From: JBKCHH01 sp046302855
Lineage (GTDB): Bacteria > Pseudomonadota > Alphaproteobacteria > Rickettsiales > UBA8987
NCBI GenBank assembly: GCA_046302855.1
Contig: JBKCHH010000088.1
Span: forward strand, 1 to 39,751
DNA length: 39,751 nt
Direction of reading: 5' to 3'
The first letter of the stretch is position 1; the number at the start of each line of letters is the position of its first letter. Positions 8,744 to 17,193 of the stretch are shown piece after piece. A program made the position numbers and the translations under genes. Below the pieces are notes generated by a model. The model had not been told where the DNA came from. It made no database searches and saw only the letters and a program-made list of their open reading frames with translations.

Positions 8744-10351
8744 ATGTATAAAAAAAATAGCACAAAACTACTAGTTTTCGCACTAATTTTGTTCTTATCT
8801 GGCAATCTTTTGGCACAGGATTATGGCAGAAATAACCAATTCACTGGCCAGTTTAACTATCAAACCCCAGCCAATGACCCCTCTATTGTTAATCCAAACT
8901 ATGGGCAAAACTATCCCCGTTCAGTTAATTTAGCTAATCCTTCTATGGGGTATAAGCCTGTTGATGACTCTTACTATAGCATGTATCAAAGCAGGGTAAA
9001 CATAATTGATACCCAGTATGAAAATCAGTTTAAATGGTTGCGACCACCTGTTTCTTTAAATGTGGATTTGCCAAAAAATGCCCAGCTTTACTTTGAAAAT
9101 TATAATAATTCCCCAAGCCCCGGCAACACTAATGCTTATGGCGAGGTTTTGGTTTATGGCAAGCCAGTATTTCCCGATGTAAACCGCCCGCAAGCCCCCA
9201 TTAGCTTTGGTGAAAAGCTAGACTATTCTAAATATGGTTCTTTTGGTGCCCCTGCTATGTTTGCGGAATATCCAATGCAACCAGCGGGTGGTTATCTTCA
9301 ACCAAATATGATGCCAAGAAGTGTTTTTCCTGATGGGATTAACAATGTGGTTCTAGCCGGTGCCTTTACCCACACTGATGATCACGATTATGGCGAAGAT
9401 TTATACGATGTTATAGAAAAAAAAGAAAAGAAGTTTAGTATAGAACACGGCAGAAAACCAACTCTTACAACCGTGAAGGGTTTTATTAAAGAAAACGAGA
9501 AAAGAAGGGATATTGCAAGTCTTGGGGGAAACCCGACTGGAACCTCCACCGGCAATCAGCCAATAGCTGGAATAACCGCCAATAGTGCCTCTAATCCAAA
9601 TAACCTACCTAATGTCAATAGCGCCGTACAAGGAATTTCATCTCAAATTGATAATAGGCCGGGGGATACTTTTCAGGGCAAAACTGGGGTTTATGTAGAT
9701 GAAGAAAGGGGTGCCTTAAAGCCTTCAGTAGAAGAAGAGGTTGCTAGCAAAGAAGATCCTGAAATTACCAAAAGAAGAAATTTAGCTGATGAAATGACCA
9801 AAAATGGTGATTTGCATGAGGCAATTTTAGCCTATCAGGCCTTTCTACTAGATTACCCAGATGATAAGCTAGCTCTGCTTGGAATTGCCAAAGCCTATCA
9901 AAAAAATCAGCAGTTTAAGGCTTCAAGAGATGTCTATGTAAAGCTAATTTCTCTGGAGCCCGCTAATGAAACTGCAATGAATAATCTAATTCTATTAATT
10001 TCAGAACAACACCCATCCATTGCCTTACAACAGCTTTTTGAACTAGAAAAATCTAATAGTTCTTATGCCCCAATACCTGCACAAATAGGAACCGTATATA
10101 TGCAAAATGCAGAATTTGCTGAGGCAGTAAAGAGCTTAAAAAGGGCGTTAGATTTAGACCCTAGAAATACCAGATACAAGTTTGCCATAGCCATATGCTA
10201 TGAATATCTAAACTTTAATCAAGAGGCCTTGGCTATATACAAAGATTTATATTCCTCTATCAAAAAAAAGGGGCTAGTGTTTGATGATAAAAAAGTAATT
10301 GAAGAAAGAATATATCTGCTTAGCAAATATTTAGAGCAAAATCAGGCTTAA
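8744..10351 (+). CDS. Secreted TPR protein preceding pilT-pilU
   Basis: 535 residues, not assignable to a named family. Residues 1-24 (ending FLSGNLLAQ) are a signal peptide without a lipobox. Residues ~25-200 are low-complexity, rich in Asn, Pro, Tyr and Gly. A charged then Asn/Gly/Ser-rich linker follows. From ~335 to 520 there are several tetratricopeptide helices, for example GDLHEAILAYQAFLLDYPDD and AEFAEAVKSLKRALDLDPRN. The gene ends 18 bp before pilT and 1.07 kb before pilU on the same strand, so an operon is likely. A periplasmic or outer-membrane TPR protein in that position may be a pilus assembly or pilotin-like factor similar in role to PilF/PilW. That role is inference from context only. 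Confidence 0.85.
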   Translation: MYKKNSTKLLVFALILFLSGNLLAQDYGRNNQFTGQFNYQTPANDPSIVNPNYGQNYPRSVNLANPSMGYKPVDDSYYSMYQSRVNIIDTQYENQFKWLRPPVSLNVDLPKNAQLYFENYNNSPSPGNTNAYGEVLVYGKPVFPDVNRPQAPISFGEKLDYSKYGSFGAPAMFAEYPMQPAGGYLQPNMMPRSVFPDGINNVVLAGAFTHTDDHDYGEDLYDVIEKKEKKFSIEHGRKPTLTTVKGFIKENEKRRDIASLGGNPTGTSTGNQPIAGITANSASNPNNLPNVNSAVQGISSQIDNRPGDTFQGKTGVYVDEERGALKPSVEEEVASKEDPEITKRRNLADEMTKNGDLHEAILAYQAFLLDYPDDKLALLGIAKAYQKNQQFKASRDVYVKLISLEPANETAMNNLILLISEQHPSIALQQLFELEKSNSSYAPIPAQIGTVYMQNAEFAEAVKSLKRALDLDPRNTRYKFAIAICYEYLNFNQEALAIYKDLYSSIKKKGLVFDDKKVIEERIYLLSKYLEQNQA

Positions 10352-10369
10352 ACTAAAGAAATTTAATTT

Positions 10370-11413
10370 ATGGATATTACCGATTTATTAATTGCGATGA
10401 CCACTAACAAGGCATCTGACCTGCATCTATCGTCAAACTACCCACCAATGCTTAGAATAAATGGCGATGTTGTACCATTTACGGATACGCCCTTAACGCC
10501 AGATCAAGTAAAGCTTTTTATCTATTCAGTAATGAATGAAGCGCAACAATCTATGTATGAGAAAGATTTGGAGATGGATTTTGCCATTCAATTTCATGAT
10601 AAGGCAAGGTTTAGGGTGAATGTATATACAAATATAAAGGGTTGTGCGGCAGCTTTCCGTCTAATTCCAAATAAAATTCAAACCTTTGATGAGTTAGATA
10701 TACCGGACTCAATTAGAAGGTTCGCTAACTTGAAAAAAGGTCTGGTGCTAGTAACAGGTAAAACGGGAAGTGGTAAAACTACTACCCTTGCCTCTATTAT
10801 TGATCATATTAACTCTACTATGGAAAAGCATATCTTAACCATAGAAGACCCTGTAGAATTTATTCATAAGCCCAAAAAGGCCCTTGTTTCACAAAGGGAG
10901 CTTCATTCTTCTACCCAATCTTTTTCAAGGGCATTAAAAAGTGCCTTAAGGGAAGACCCAGATGTGATTCTAGTAGGGGAACTAAGAGATTTAGAAACCA
11001 TTCAACTTGCCCTTTCAGCCGCTGAAACGGGGCATTTAGTGTTTGGAACATTGCACACTAACTCGGCAGCTAAAACGGTAGAGAGAATTATAGATGTTTT
11101 CCCTGGAAACGAAAAAGAACTAGTTAGAGCTATGCTTTCTTCTTCTATACAGGGTGTTATATCACAAGCCTTAGTAAAGGGGGCAAAGGGTGGTAGGGTA
11201 GCGGTGCAAGAGGTTATGGTTGGCACCAATGCCGTGCGTAATTTAATTAGGGAAGGCAAAACGGCTCAAATACAATCTATGATTCAGGTTGGCAAAAAAG
11301 ATGGTATGATAGTATTAAAAGATAGGGCTTTAGAAATGTTTGAAGCCGGAATTATAACGCAAGAAGTTTACAAAGAATTAACCTATACGGCAGAAAGCCA
11401 ATCTAACTCGTAA
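10370..11413 (+). CDS. pilT: Type IV pilus retraction ATPase PilT
   Basis: Hexameric cytoplasmic ATPase that depolymerises type IV pili, powering twitching and DNA pulling. Motifs in order: N-terminal ASDLHLSSNYPPMLRINGD, Walker A GKTGSGKT (130-137), Asp box TIEDPVEF, Walker B VILVGELRDLET (199-210), His box ETGHLVFGTLHT (219-230) and the PilT-specific C-terminal AVRNLIRE (288-295; AIRNLIRE elsewhere), which is needed for retraction. Length is 347 residues, typical. The gene lies 18 bp after the TPR gene and 6 bp before pilU. The extension ATPase PilB and the pilins are not in this window. Confidence 0.95.
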   Translation: MDITDLLIAMTTNKASDLHLSSNYPPMLRINGDVVPFTDTPLTPDQVKLFIYSVMNEAQQSMYEKDLEMDFAIQFHDKARFRVNVYTNIKGCAAAFRLIPNKIQTFDELDIPDSIRRFANLKKGLVLVTGKTGSGKTTTLASIIDHINSTMEKHILTIEDPVEFIHKPKKALVSQRELHSSTQSFSRALKSALREDPDVILVGELRDLETIQLALSAAETGHLVFGTLHTNSAAKTVERIIDVFPGNEKELVRAMLSSSIQGVISQALVKGAKGGRVAVQEVMVGTNAVRNLIREGKTAQIQSMIQVGKKDGMIVLKDRALEMFEAGIITQEVYKELTYTAESQSNS

Positions 11414-11419
11414 AACCAT

Positions 11420-12547
11420 ATGAAATATCAAGAATTCTTTGATTATTGTTTGGCGGAAATGGTAAAAAATGGCGCCTCTGATATGTATCTTACCTATCTT
11501 AATAAACCCATACTTCGCTTAACTGACATATTAGTACCTATAGAAACTAAGGTACTAGATAATGAGGATTTAGAAGGAATTACTAAGGCAGTTTTAAACG
11601 AAGAGCAGTTTTCAGAGTTTTCTTCAACTCTTGAGTTGAATATGGCCTATTCGCACGATACGGAAGAGCGATTTCGTTTAAATATTTTTCGTCAAAAAGG
11701 GCATATTGGTATGGTTATTCGCCATATTAAATCTACTGTTCCCACCTTTGCAGAGTTAGGCCTGCCAGATATTTATGCTGATTTTATAATGAAAAAAAGG
11801 GGGCTTTTTATAATTGCAGGTTCGGCTGGAAGTGGAAAAACTACCTCCATTGCCTCAATTATCGATCACCGCAATACCAATGGCACAGGGCATATTGTGA
11901 TATTAGAAGACCCTATAGAATATTATCATAAAAACAAAAATGCTATAATTACGCAAAGGGAAATAGGAATTGATACCTATTCCTACGGCATTGCCCTTAA
12001 AAACGCCTTCCGCCAAAGACCAGATGTGGTGGTAATTGGGGAGGTAAGGGATAGAGAAACCATAGACAATGCCATATTATTTTGCGAAACAGGGCATTTG
12101 GTTCTAACCACCATCCACTCTAACAATGCCAACCACGCCATTGAAAGAATAATTAACATGTATCCAGAAGCTGCCCAAAAGCAAATTCTATATACCCTTG
12201 CTTCTAACTTAAACGGCATAGTTTCGCAAAGAATAATTCCGGGGATAAAAAAGAGTAAGGTTTTAGCCTATGAGATAATGATTAATAGGGGCTTAATAAG
12301 AAATTATATAGAAGAGGGGGCGGTTATGAAAATAAAAGCCTTAATGGAAAAGGGCAACCAACAAGGAATGGTAACCTTTGATCAAAATCTTTACGAACTG
12401 GTAAAAAAAGGGGCAATAACTAAGGAAGAGGCAATGATAAATGCCGATAACCCCGGCAACTTTGCTTTAAAATTCAACAATGAAAAATTCTCTCGCCTAG
12501 TTAGGGATATTGACGAAAATGAGCAAGATAAGGGAAATGAATTCTAA
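11420..12547 (+). CDS. pilU: PilT-dependent retraction ATPase PilU
   Basis: Second member of the retraction ATPase pair. It starts 6 bp after pilT stops. It has NGASDMYLTYLNKPILRL at the N-terminus, Walker A GSAGSGKT (134-141), ILEDPIEYYHK, IGEVRDRETIDNA, ETGHLVLTTIHSNNANHAIERI and the tail MVTFDQNLYELVKKGAITKEEA, followed by NADNPGNFALK. The GNQQGM-TFDQ-LY region and the post-domain tail match PilU rather than PilT. PilU generally acts through PilT to raise retraction force, so the pair suggests functional pili able to work under load (inference). The gene converges with dnaJ, with an 8-bp gap. Confidence 0.92.
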   Translation: MKYQEFFDYCLAEMVKNGASDMYLTYLNKPILRLTDILVPIETKVLDNEDLEGITKAVLNEEQFSEFSSTLELNMAYSHDTEERFRLNIFRQKGHIGMVIRHIKSTVPTFAELGLPDIYADFIMKKRGLFIIAGSAGSGKTTSIASIIDHRNTNGTGHIVILEDPIEYYHKNKNAIITQREIGIDTYSYGIALKNAFRQRPDVVVIGEVRDRETIDNAILFCETGHLVLTTIHSNNANHAIERIINMYPEAAQKQILYTLASNLNGIVSQRIIPGIKKSKVLAYEIMINRGLIRNYIEEGAVMKIKALMEKGNQQGMVTFDQNLYELVKKGAITKEEAMINADNPGNFALKFNNEKFSRLVRDIDENEQDKGNEF

Positions 12548-12555
12548 GTTATTTC

Positions 12556-13674
12556 TTACCCAAAAAACTTCTTAATTTTCTTAAAGAAATTATCGCTTTC
12601 TGGGCTGTAGTTAGAATCACCAGAAATTTCAGCGAATCTTTTTATTAGTTGCTCCTGCTCAGCATTTAGATTACTTGGGGTTTCTACCTTTATTTCGGCA
12701 AACATATCACCAAATTGATCTTTTTTCATTAGCTTCATCCCCTTATCCTTTAGCCTAAACTTTTGCCCAGTTTGCGTGCCAGCTGGAATATTAACCCTAG
12801 CCTTAGCCCCTGATATGGTAGGAATTTCAACACTTCCGCCAAGAATGGCTATGGTAAATGGTATGGGGATTCTACAATATAAATCATTTTCATCCTTTTC
12901 AAAAAGTTCATGCTCTTTTAAGTGGATAAATAGATATAAATCGCCATTTTCGCCACCTCTAACCCCTGCTTCACCTTCACCAGAAAGCCTAATTTTTATC
13001 CCCTCATCCACACCGGCTGGAATACGAACGGAAAGTTTGCGTTGCTTTTTATATCTACCCTCACCAGAACATTTTCTGCAAGGGTTCACCACCATTTTGC
13101 CTGTTCCATTACAGCTGGCACAGGTTCTTTCCATAGAAAAAAATCCTTGTGCGAATCTAACCCTACCGGTGCCACCACAGGTGCCACATACTTTAGGGGG
13201 TGATTTATCACTGCTCCCGGTTGCATCACATACATCACATTTAGAATTGGTAACTATGTCTATTTCTTTTTTTTCGATGCCATTATAGGCCTCTTCAAGT
13301 GACAGCTCTAAATCATACCTTAGGTCTGAACCTCTAAAACTATTTTGCCCTGCTTTTCTTCTACCCCCCGTATTACCCCCAAAAAAATCTTCAAAAATAT
13401 CTGAAAAATTATCGCCAAAATCAAAGCCACCCCTGCTAAAGCCTTGATTTCCTGCATTTACCCCCTCTTCACCAAATTGATCATACCTTGCCCTTTTTTT
13501 CTCATCACTTAGAGTTTCATAAGCAAGATTAATTTCTTTGAATTTTTTTTCCGCCTCTTTATTCCCTTGATTCTTATCTGGGTGATACTGCATTGCTAGC
13601 TTACGAAAGGCTGATTTTATTTCCTTTACATCTGCCGTTCTTGAAACCCCTAAAAGTTGATAATAATCTGCCAT
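12556..13674 (-). CDS. dnaJ: Chaperone protein DnaJ (type I Hsp40)
   Basis: Co-chaperone that stimulates DnaK ATPase and delivers unfolded clients. The J domain has HPD at 31-33. A Gly/Phe-rich stretch with FGDNFSDIFEDFFGG follows (~72-105). The zinc region has four CxxC pairs at C146/149, C163/166, C185/188 and C199/202. The first repeat reads CDVCDATG rather than CxxCxGxG, a mild divergence that keeps the ligands. C-terminal substrate-binding domains complete a 372-residue protein of usual length. dnaK, often directly upstream, is replaced here by the autotransporter gene 76 bp away. Confidence 0.96.
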   Translation of the reverse strand: MADYYQLLGVSRTADVKEIKSAFRKLAMQYHPDKNQGNKEAEKKFKEINLAYETLSDEKKRARYDQFGEEGVNAGNQGFSRGGFDFGDNFSDIFEDFFGGNTGGRRKAGQNSFRGSDLRYDLELSLEEAYNGIEKKEIDIVTNSKCDVCDATGSSDKSPPKVCGTCGGTGRVRFAQGFFSMERTCASCNGTGKMVVNPCRKCSGEGRYKKQRKLSVRIPAGVDEGIKIRLSGEGEAGVRGGENGDLYLFIHLKEHELFEKDENDLYCRIPIPFTIAILGGSVEIPTISGAKARVNIPAGTQTGQKFRLKDKGMKLMKKDQFGDMFAEIKVETPSNLNAEQEQLIKRFAEISGDSNYSPESDNFFKKIKKFFG

Positions 13675-13750
13675 AAGATATTTTATAAGACCACAATCTA
13701 GGGTAAGTTTTATAAAATTAAAGCCCTGTGTAAAAAAATTCTAATCACCC

Positions 13751-16700
13751 TTAGAATTCCACCCTATACCTACCCATCAAAATAACTTCGCTTTTTGCAT
13801 CCTTAATATTATCTGGCTCTAGGCGAAGGAGTGAGCCAAATGATAGGCTTTCTTTATCATTTAATTTATAGCTATAGCTACCTTCAAAATTCCTTTCTTG
13901 CCCCTGTGGCGTTAGGCTAGTTCTAGAGTTAGAATAGACCACATCGCCATCTTGTTTTATACCAACTGGTAGAGATAAATCTACCTTAGCATTATATACC
14001 CTTAAAGGTTGCGAGAAGGTTAAGCCAAAGCTATCTTTATCATTAACAAGGCCCTTATAATTTCCACCCACAGCAAATGAGTTAGATTTGGCAACACTAA
14101 AGTTTTTAAAGAACGAATTTTCAGCTATGTTTAAATCTGTCCAGCCCAAATTATAGTTGCCAACTAGGCTAAACTTATCCGTAATGCCAATTTTGCTAGC
14201 AACTGCACCAAAGAAGGTTTTGGTCTTATCCCCTGTGCTAAATGCCCCGCCACTGCTTGAACCTAAAAAGCTTGCCTGCTCTTCTGTTAAGCCAGATTGT
14301 AAAGATACGGTAGAGTCTTCCCCCACCTTATAGCTTGCGTCCCCAGCAAAGCCCCTTATACCATTGTTTTCAGTAAATCTAGAGCTAGTTTCTTTTGCTA
14401 AAGAGCCATCAAAGGCACCAAAACCAAAGCCAAACTTACCATTGGTAAGGGTTTGGGCAACAGTTTTTGATTCTTCTGCTAAGTTTAGATATGGGTTTTT
14501 AAAGGTCTGGGCAGAAATAAAGCTATTTTCATTATTCACCTGTTCTAAAGCCTTGGTGGAAATAACATTAGCCGCATTTTCATTTACAGATAGGGTAGAA
14601 GAAATTGATCTATCTTCCGCTAATTTTAGTGAGTGGGAAAGGGCAAACTTATCAAACTTAGCCTCCCTATCAAACTCACTTTTCATTTGATTACGCACCG
14701 TATCTTTTGTGCCAACTGAGTATGAAAAGCTTAAGCTGTTTTCTACGCCATTAAATAGGGCTTGATTATTTTCAAACCTGTTTTCGCCGTAATTTTGTAT
14801 TAACTTTTCTGGCTCATAATTAAGGTTTTTAGTGCTATTTACTAAGGAGTTTAAATCAATAGTATAGTTTTTGTAGTAGCTATCAAAAAACTGTAGTTTT
14901 AGATTGCTATTTTTTAAGGCATCCCCAAAACTACTACCTAAACTTAAGCGCGAGATATCAAACGAGGTTGAAGCTAAAGAAAAGGTTTTTGCCCCAGTTG
15001 CAAGGGTCCACCCACCAGCAGAGGGTGAAGTTGCTTTATCTAAGTTTACAAGCCCCCAGCCATATGTTGTATCAACACCAGGTGTACCTAAATCAGTTGC
15101 AGTTTCAAACAACACTTTTAAAATTTTAGGGGCGGGAAGATGTGGAAATGCACCCTGTAATACGGCTATAGCTCCAGTAACTGAAGGTGCAGAAAAAGAT
15201 GTTCCGCCACCTACATAATAACCACCACCTATATCTGCCATCTTAATATTATCTCCAGGGGCTGTTAAACACCAGTTGGCTGTAACCCCACATCTATCAC
15301 TCCAAGGGGTTAATAAATCTGTTCTTGTAAAATCAGAACTAATTAAATCTTTAGAAGCAACAACATTAACCCAGTATCCTCTTAAATCAACTGTAGAACC
15401 CCCATTGGCAACACTTGGCGTTCCGTTAAAGTAATAAGGTAGAGCCCCTTCTCTACCAGATTGATCAAGACCATTATTACCCGCAGCCCATACAAAAATT
15501 ACATTGTTATTTATAGCATTAACAATAGCATTGTTATAATTTATACCATTAAAAAAATCTTTTGATTCGCTAGCAAAATTATAACTAGGATTAATAGTGC
15601 TTATATAAACTGGCTGATTACTAGCATTTAAAACTTCAGCTCTTATTGTATCATCCCAATAATATATCTTACTATCTACCGGTGTTAAGTCATATTCATA
15701 AAACACCCCATCTAAATTAATTTCAGGATGCCCTGAAACCTTATATCCAGATCCACCCGGGACAACAAAAACATCAACATCACCCCAGCTGTTATTTATT
15801 ACCTTATTTCCATAAGAATTGGCCGCATTATAAGCAAGTGCTACCGATGTATTACCACCAATTGTATAAGAAGACACCTCTGCATTATAAGCTATGCCAG
15901 AAATCTCACCCAAATCTCTATTCCCGGCAGCAACAGAAGCAACCCCGGTTATGTGATTGCTGTAAACACCATCAATATCATTTGTGCAACCAAAATTATT
16001 GCAAACTTTCGCCTCCCCAGCGTTGCCAACAAATTCTTTATGATTCAGCTTTATACCATACCCAGGTTCCACAACTGCAATTTTTACTATACCATCGCCA
16101 TAAGAATCTAATAAAATACCATTCGCATCTCTATTCCATTTAATTCCAGTATAACCCCTCATCCAAGCATAATTGGCATTAGCCTGCATATTGTATATAG
16201 AAGAAGTTTCAGAGCCAGGTGAGAAAGAATCAAAAGTATAAACGCTATTAAAAGGGTGGTATCCAAATGGATCATTACTAGTTTTATACTCTGTCACAGC
16301 TGAAGACCCGCCTTTTGATCCACCCCCGCCCCCGCCACCAGCAGCTAGGGCTACACCACCACCAACAACGGCAATTCCACCAGCTACCAATACACCAGTT
16401 GAAATTCCAGCCCCTGTTGCCCCCGCAGTGGCAGCTGTAGCGCCAGCAGTAGCCCCGGCAGTAGTAGCTGAAGATGAGCCTGCACCTGCCCCAGCAGCAG
16501 CTGGTGAGCCTGTGCTTATGCCGGTTTCAACGCTTTTTATAATTTTTGCTATTTGGGTAAATTTATTAGCTTTTGCTACATCTAAAGCACTATAGCCTGC
16601 ATTATTTGTAATTTGCGTATCGGCACCCTGTTCAACTAGATATTTTGCTAACTTTTCATCCCCAGCCTTGGTAGCCTTTATTAAGGCAGTATCACCATTG

Positions 16701-16858
16701 GCATCTTGAAAGTTAATATCTGCTCCAAGCTCCACCTGTTTTGTAGCCTCTACTAAATTGCCTTCTTCTACGGCCTTTATAAGGTTATTTTCCAAAACCC
16801 CAGCTATTAGGTTACTAGAAAAAAGAAGTATAGAAAAGGCTAATAATAAATATCTCAT
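13751..16858 (-). CDS. Ankyrin-repeat subtilisin-like (S8) autotransporter protease
   Basis: 1035 residues from the chosen start. An ATG at 16954 extends the frame but lies inside the promoter spacer, whereas 16858 gives a clean signal peptide (MRYLLLAFSILLFSSNLIAG). Residues ~21-112 hold about three ankyrin repeats (NGDTALIKATKAGDEKLAKY and similar). Residues ~118-186 are Ala/Gly/Thr-rich with a hydrophobic Gly-zipper segment (VLVAGGIAVVGGGVALAAGG) and a Gly run. The subtilase domain spans ~235-600: His302 in NHITGVASVAAG, oxyanion Asn461 in WAAGNN, Ser554 in GGGTSFSAP. The position of the catalytic Asp reads Glu264 (AVVEPGYG). The last ~300 residues alternate in a beta-barrel pattern and end in ...YRVEF with a terminal Phe, as in autotransporter or outer-membrane barrels. 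A surface protease is likely; its target is unknown. Confidence 0.88.
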   Translation of the reverse strand: MRYLLLAFSILLFSSNLIAGVLENNLIKAVEEGNLVEATKQVELGADINFQDANGDTALIKATKAGDEKLAKYLVEQGADTQITNNAGYSALDVAKANKFTQIAKIIKSVETGISTGSPAAAGAGAGSSSATTAGATAGATAATAGATGAGISTGVLVAGGIAVVGGGVALAAGGGGGGGSKGGSSAVTEYKTSNDPFGYHPFNSVYTFDSFSPGSETSSIYNMQANANYAWMRGYTGIKWNRDANGILLDSYGDGIVKIAVVEPGYGIKLNHKEFVGNAGEAKVCNNFGCTNDIDGVYSNHITGVASVAAGNRDLGEISGIAYNAEVSSYTIGGNTSVALAYNAANSYGNKVINNSWGDVDVFVVPGGSGYKVSGHPEINLDGVFYEYDLTPVDSKIYYWDDTIRAEVLNASNQPVYISTINPSYNFASESKDFFNGINYNNAIVNAINNNVIFVWAAGNNGLDQSGREGALPYYFNGTPSVANGGSTVDLRGYWVNVVASKDLISSDFTRTDLLTPWSDRCGVTANWCLTAPGDNIKMADIGGGYYVGGGTSFSAPSVTGAIAVLQGAFPHLPAPKILKVLFETATDLGTPGVDTTYGWGLVNLDKATSPSAGGWTLATGAKTFSLASTSFDISRLSLGSSFGDALKNSNLKLQFFDSYYKNYTIDLNSLVNSTKNLNYEPEKLIQNYGENRFENNQALFNGVENSLSFSYSVGTKDTVRNQMKSEFDREAKFDKFALSHSLKLAEDRSISSTLSVNENAANVISTKALEQVNNENSFISAQTFKNPYLNLAEESKTVAQTLTNGKFGFGFGAFDGSLAKETSSRFTENNGIRGFAGDASYKVGEDSTVSLQSGLTEEQASFLGSSSGGAFSTGDKTKTFFGAVASKIGITDKFSLVGNYNLGWTDLNIAENSFFKNFSVAKSNSFAVGGNYKGLVNDKDSFGLTFSQPLRVYNAKVDLSLPVGIKQDGDVVYSNSRTSLTPQGQERNFEGSYSYKLNDKESLSFGSLLRLEPDNIKDAKSEVILMGRYRVEF

Positions 16859-16939
16859 ATAATTTGGTTTAAATTTTAGAACTTCTAATATTTTGTGATT
16901 GTTACAATTTGGTTTACTTAAGGACCCAAAAAATAAATG

Positions 16940-16967
16940 CTTATAAAAAAACACTAGATATTGTCAA
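16940..16967 (-). promoter_or_regulatory. Sigma70-type promoter of the autotransporter gene
   Basis: On the minus strand TTGACA (16967-16962), a 16-bp spacer and TATAAG (16945-16940). The -35 is perfect and the -10 matches 5 of 6. It would start RNA near 16933, giving a leader of about 75 nt to the ATG at 16858. The alternative ATG at 16954 lies in the spacer and could not be in this transcript. Confidence 0.6.
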
Positions 16968-16970
16968 GAT

Positions 16971-16992
16971 AAAAAGCCTTAAAAGCTAAGGC
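16971..16992 (-). terminator. Rho-independent terminator upstream of the autotransporter promoter
   Basis: On the minus strand stem GCCTTA, loop GCTTT, stem TAAGGC, then TTTTTAT. The 6-bp stem is followed directly by a U-run, and the -35 box of the next promoter starts three bases after the run. It would isolate the protease gene from ftsK transcription. Confidence 0.6.
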
Positions 16993-17061
16993 AGGAGCGG
17001 TTCCACCTAGGGTTGCATAAATTTAAAAAACCACTCAACCAAACACTCCCAAAAATCTAAT

Positions 17062-17097
17062 AAAAACCTCTGCATAATTCGCTTATATGAGGTTTTT
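17062..17097. terminator. Bidirectional terminator-like hairpin at the end of repeat copy 2
   Basis: AAAAACCTC (17062-17070) and GAGGTTTTT (17089-17097) form a perfect 9-bp stem, with a nested ATAA-ttcgc-TTAT inside the loop. Read on either strand the 3' arm ends in a U-tract. On the minus strand it lies ~110 nt past the ftsK stop and could end that transcript. In repeat copy 1 the outer stem is largely degraded, while the nested hairpin is kept. Confidence 0.5.
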
Positions 17098-17193
17098 ATG
17101 CTTTTGCTTTTGAGGCGAAAACCGGAGCTTACAAAAAGTAAGTGAGGATTTGAGCATTAAAAAAAATGCATAAAAATCCATAGAAGTAGAATT
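17064..17193 (-). repeat. Intergenic palindromic repeat, copy 2 (downstream of ftsK)
   Basis: 130-bp relative of the element at 7472-7603, in the same orientation in the window and again directly 3' of a minus-strand gene (15 bp after the ftsK stop). The core hairpin reads CTTAC-AAAAA-GTAAG (17128-17142). Compared with TTTAC...GTAAA in copy 1, the outer pair changed from T:A to C:G on both sides, which keeps pairing. The distal arms TTTTTATGC (17093-17101) and GCATAAAAA (17168-17176) are complementary as in copy 1. Confidence 0.8.

Noticed and set aside
10370..12547. pilT/pilU pair as DotB-like Dot/Icm secretion ATPases
   Set aside because: AVRNLIRE in the first and the PilU-type tail in the second match pilus retraction motors; no dot/icm gene is nearby.
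12776..13288. 170-codon open frame antisense to dnaJ
   Set aside because: Lies wholly over the zinc-finger and substrate domains of dnaJ; Pro/Ser-rich shadow translation without recognisable motifs.
15838..16143. 101-codon open frame antisense to the autotransporter gene
   Set aside because: Tyr/His/Gln-rich composition is the mirror of the protease sequence; no start context, no family, and it is fully inside a strong gene.
16300..16510. Tandem repeat or CRISPR-like array in the Gly/Ala-coding tract
   Set aside because: Repetition is of Gly, Ala and Thr codons within one open frame; unit lengths vary and no spacer pattern exists.
16859..16954. 32-residue N-terminal extension of the autotransporter
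   Set aside because: The ATG at 16954 lies between the -35 and -10 boxes, and the downstream Met gives a proper signal peptide.
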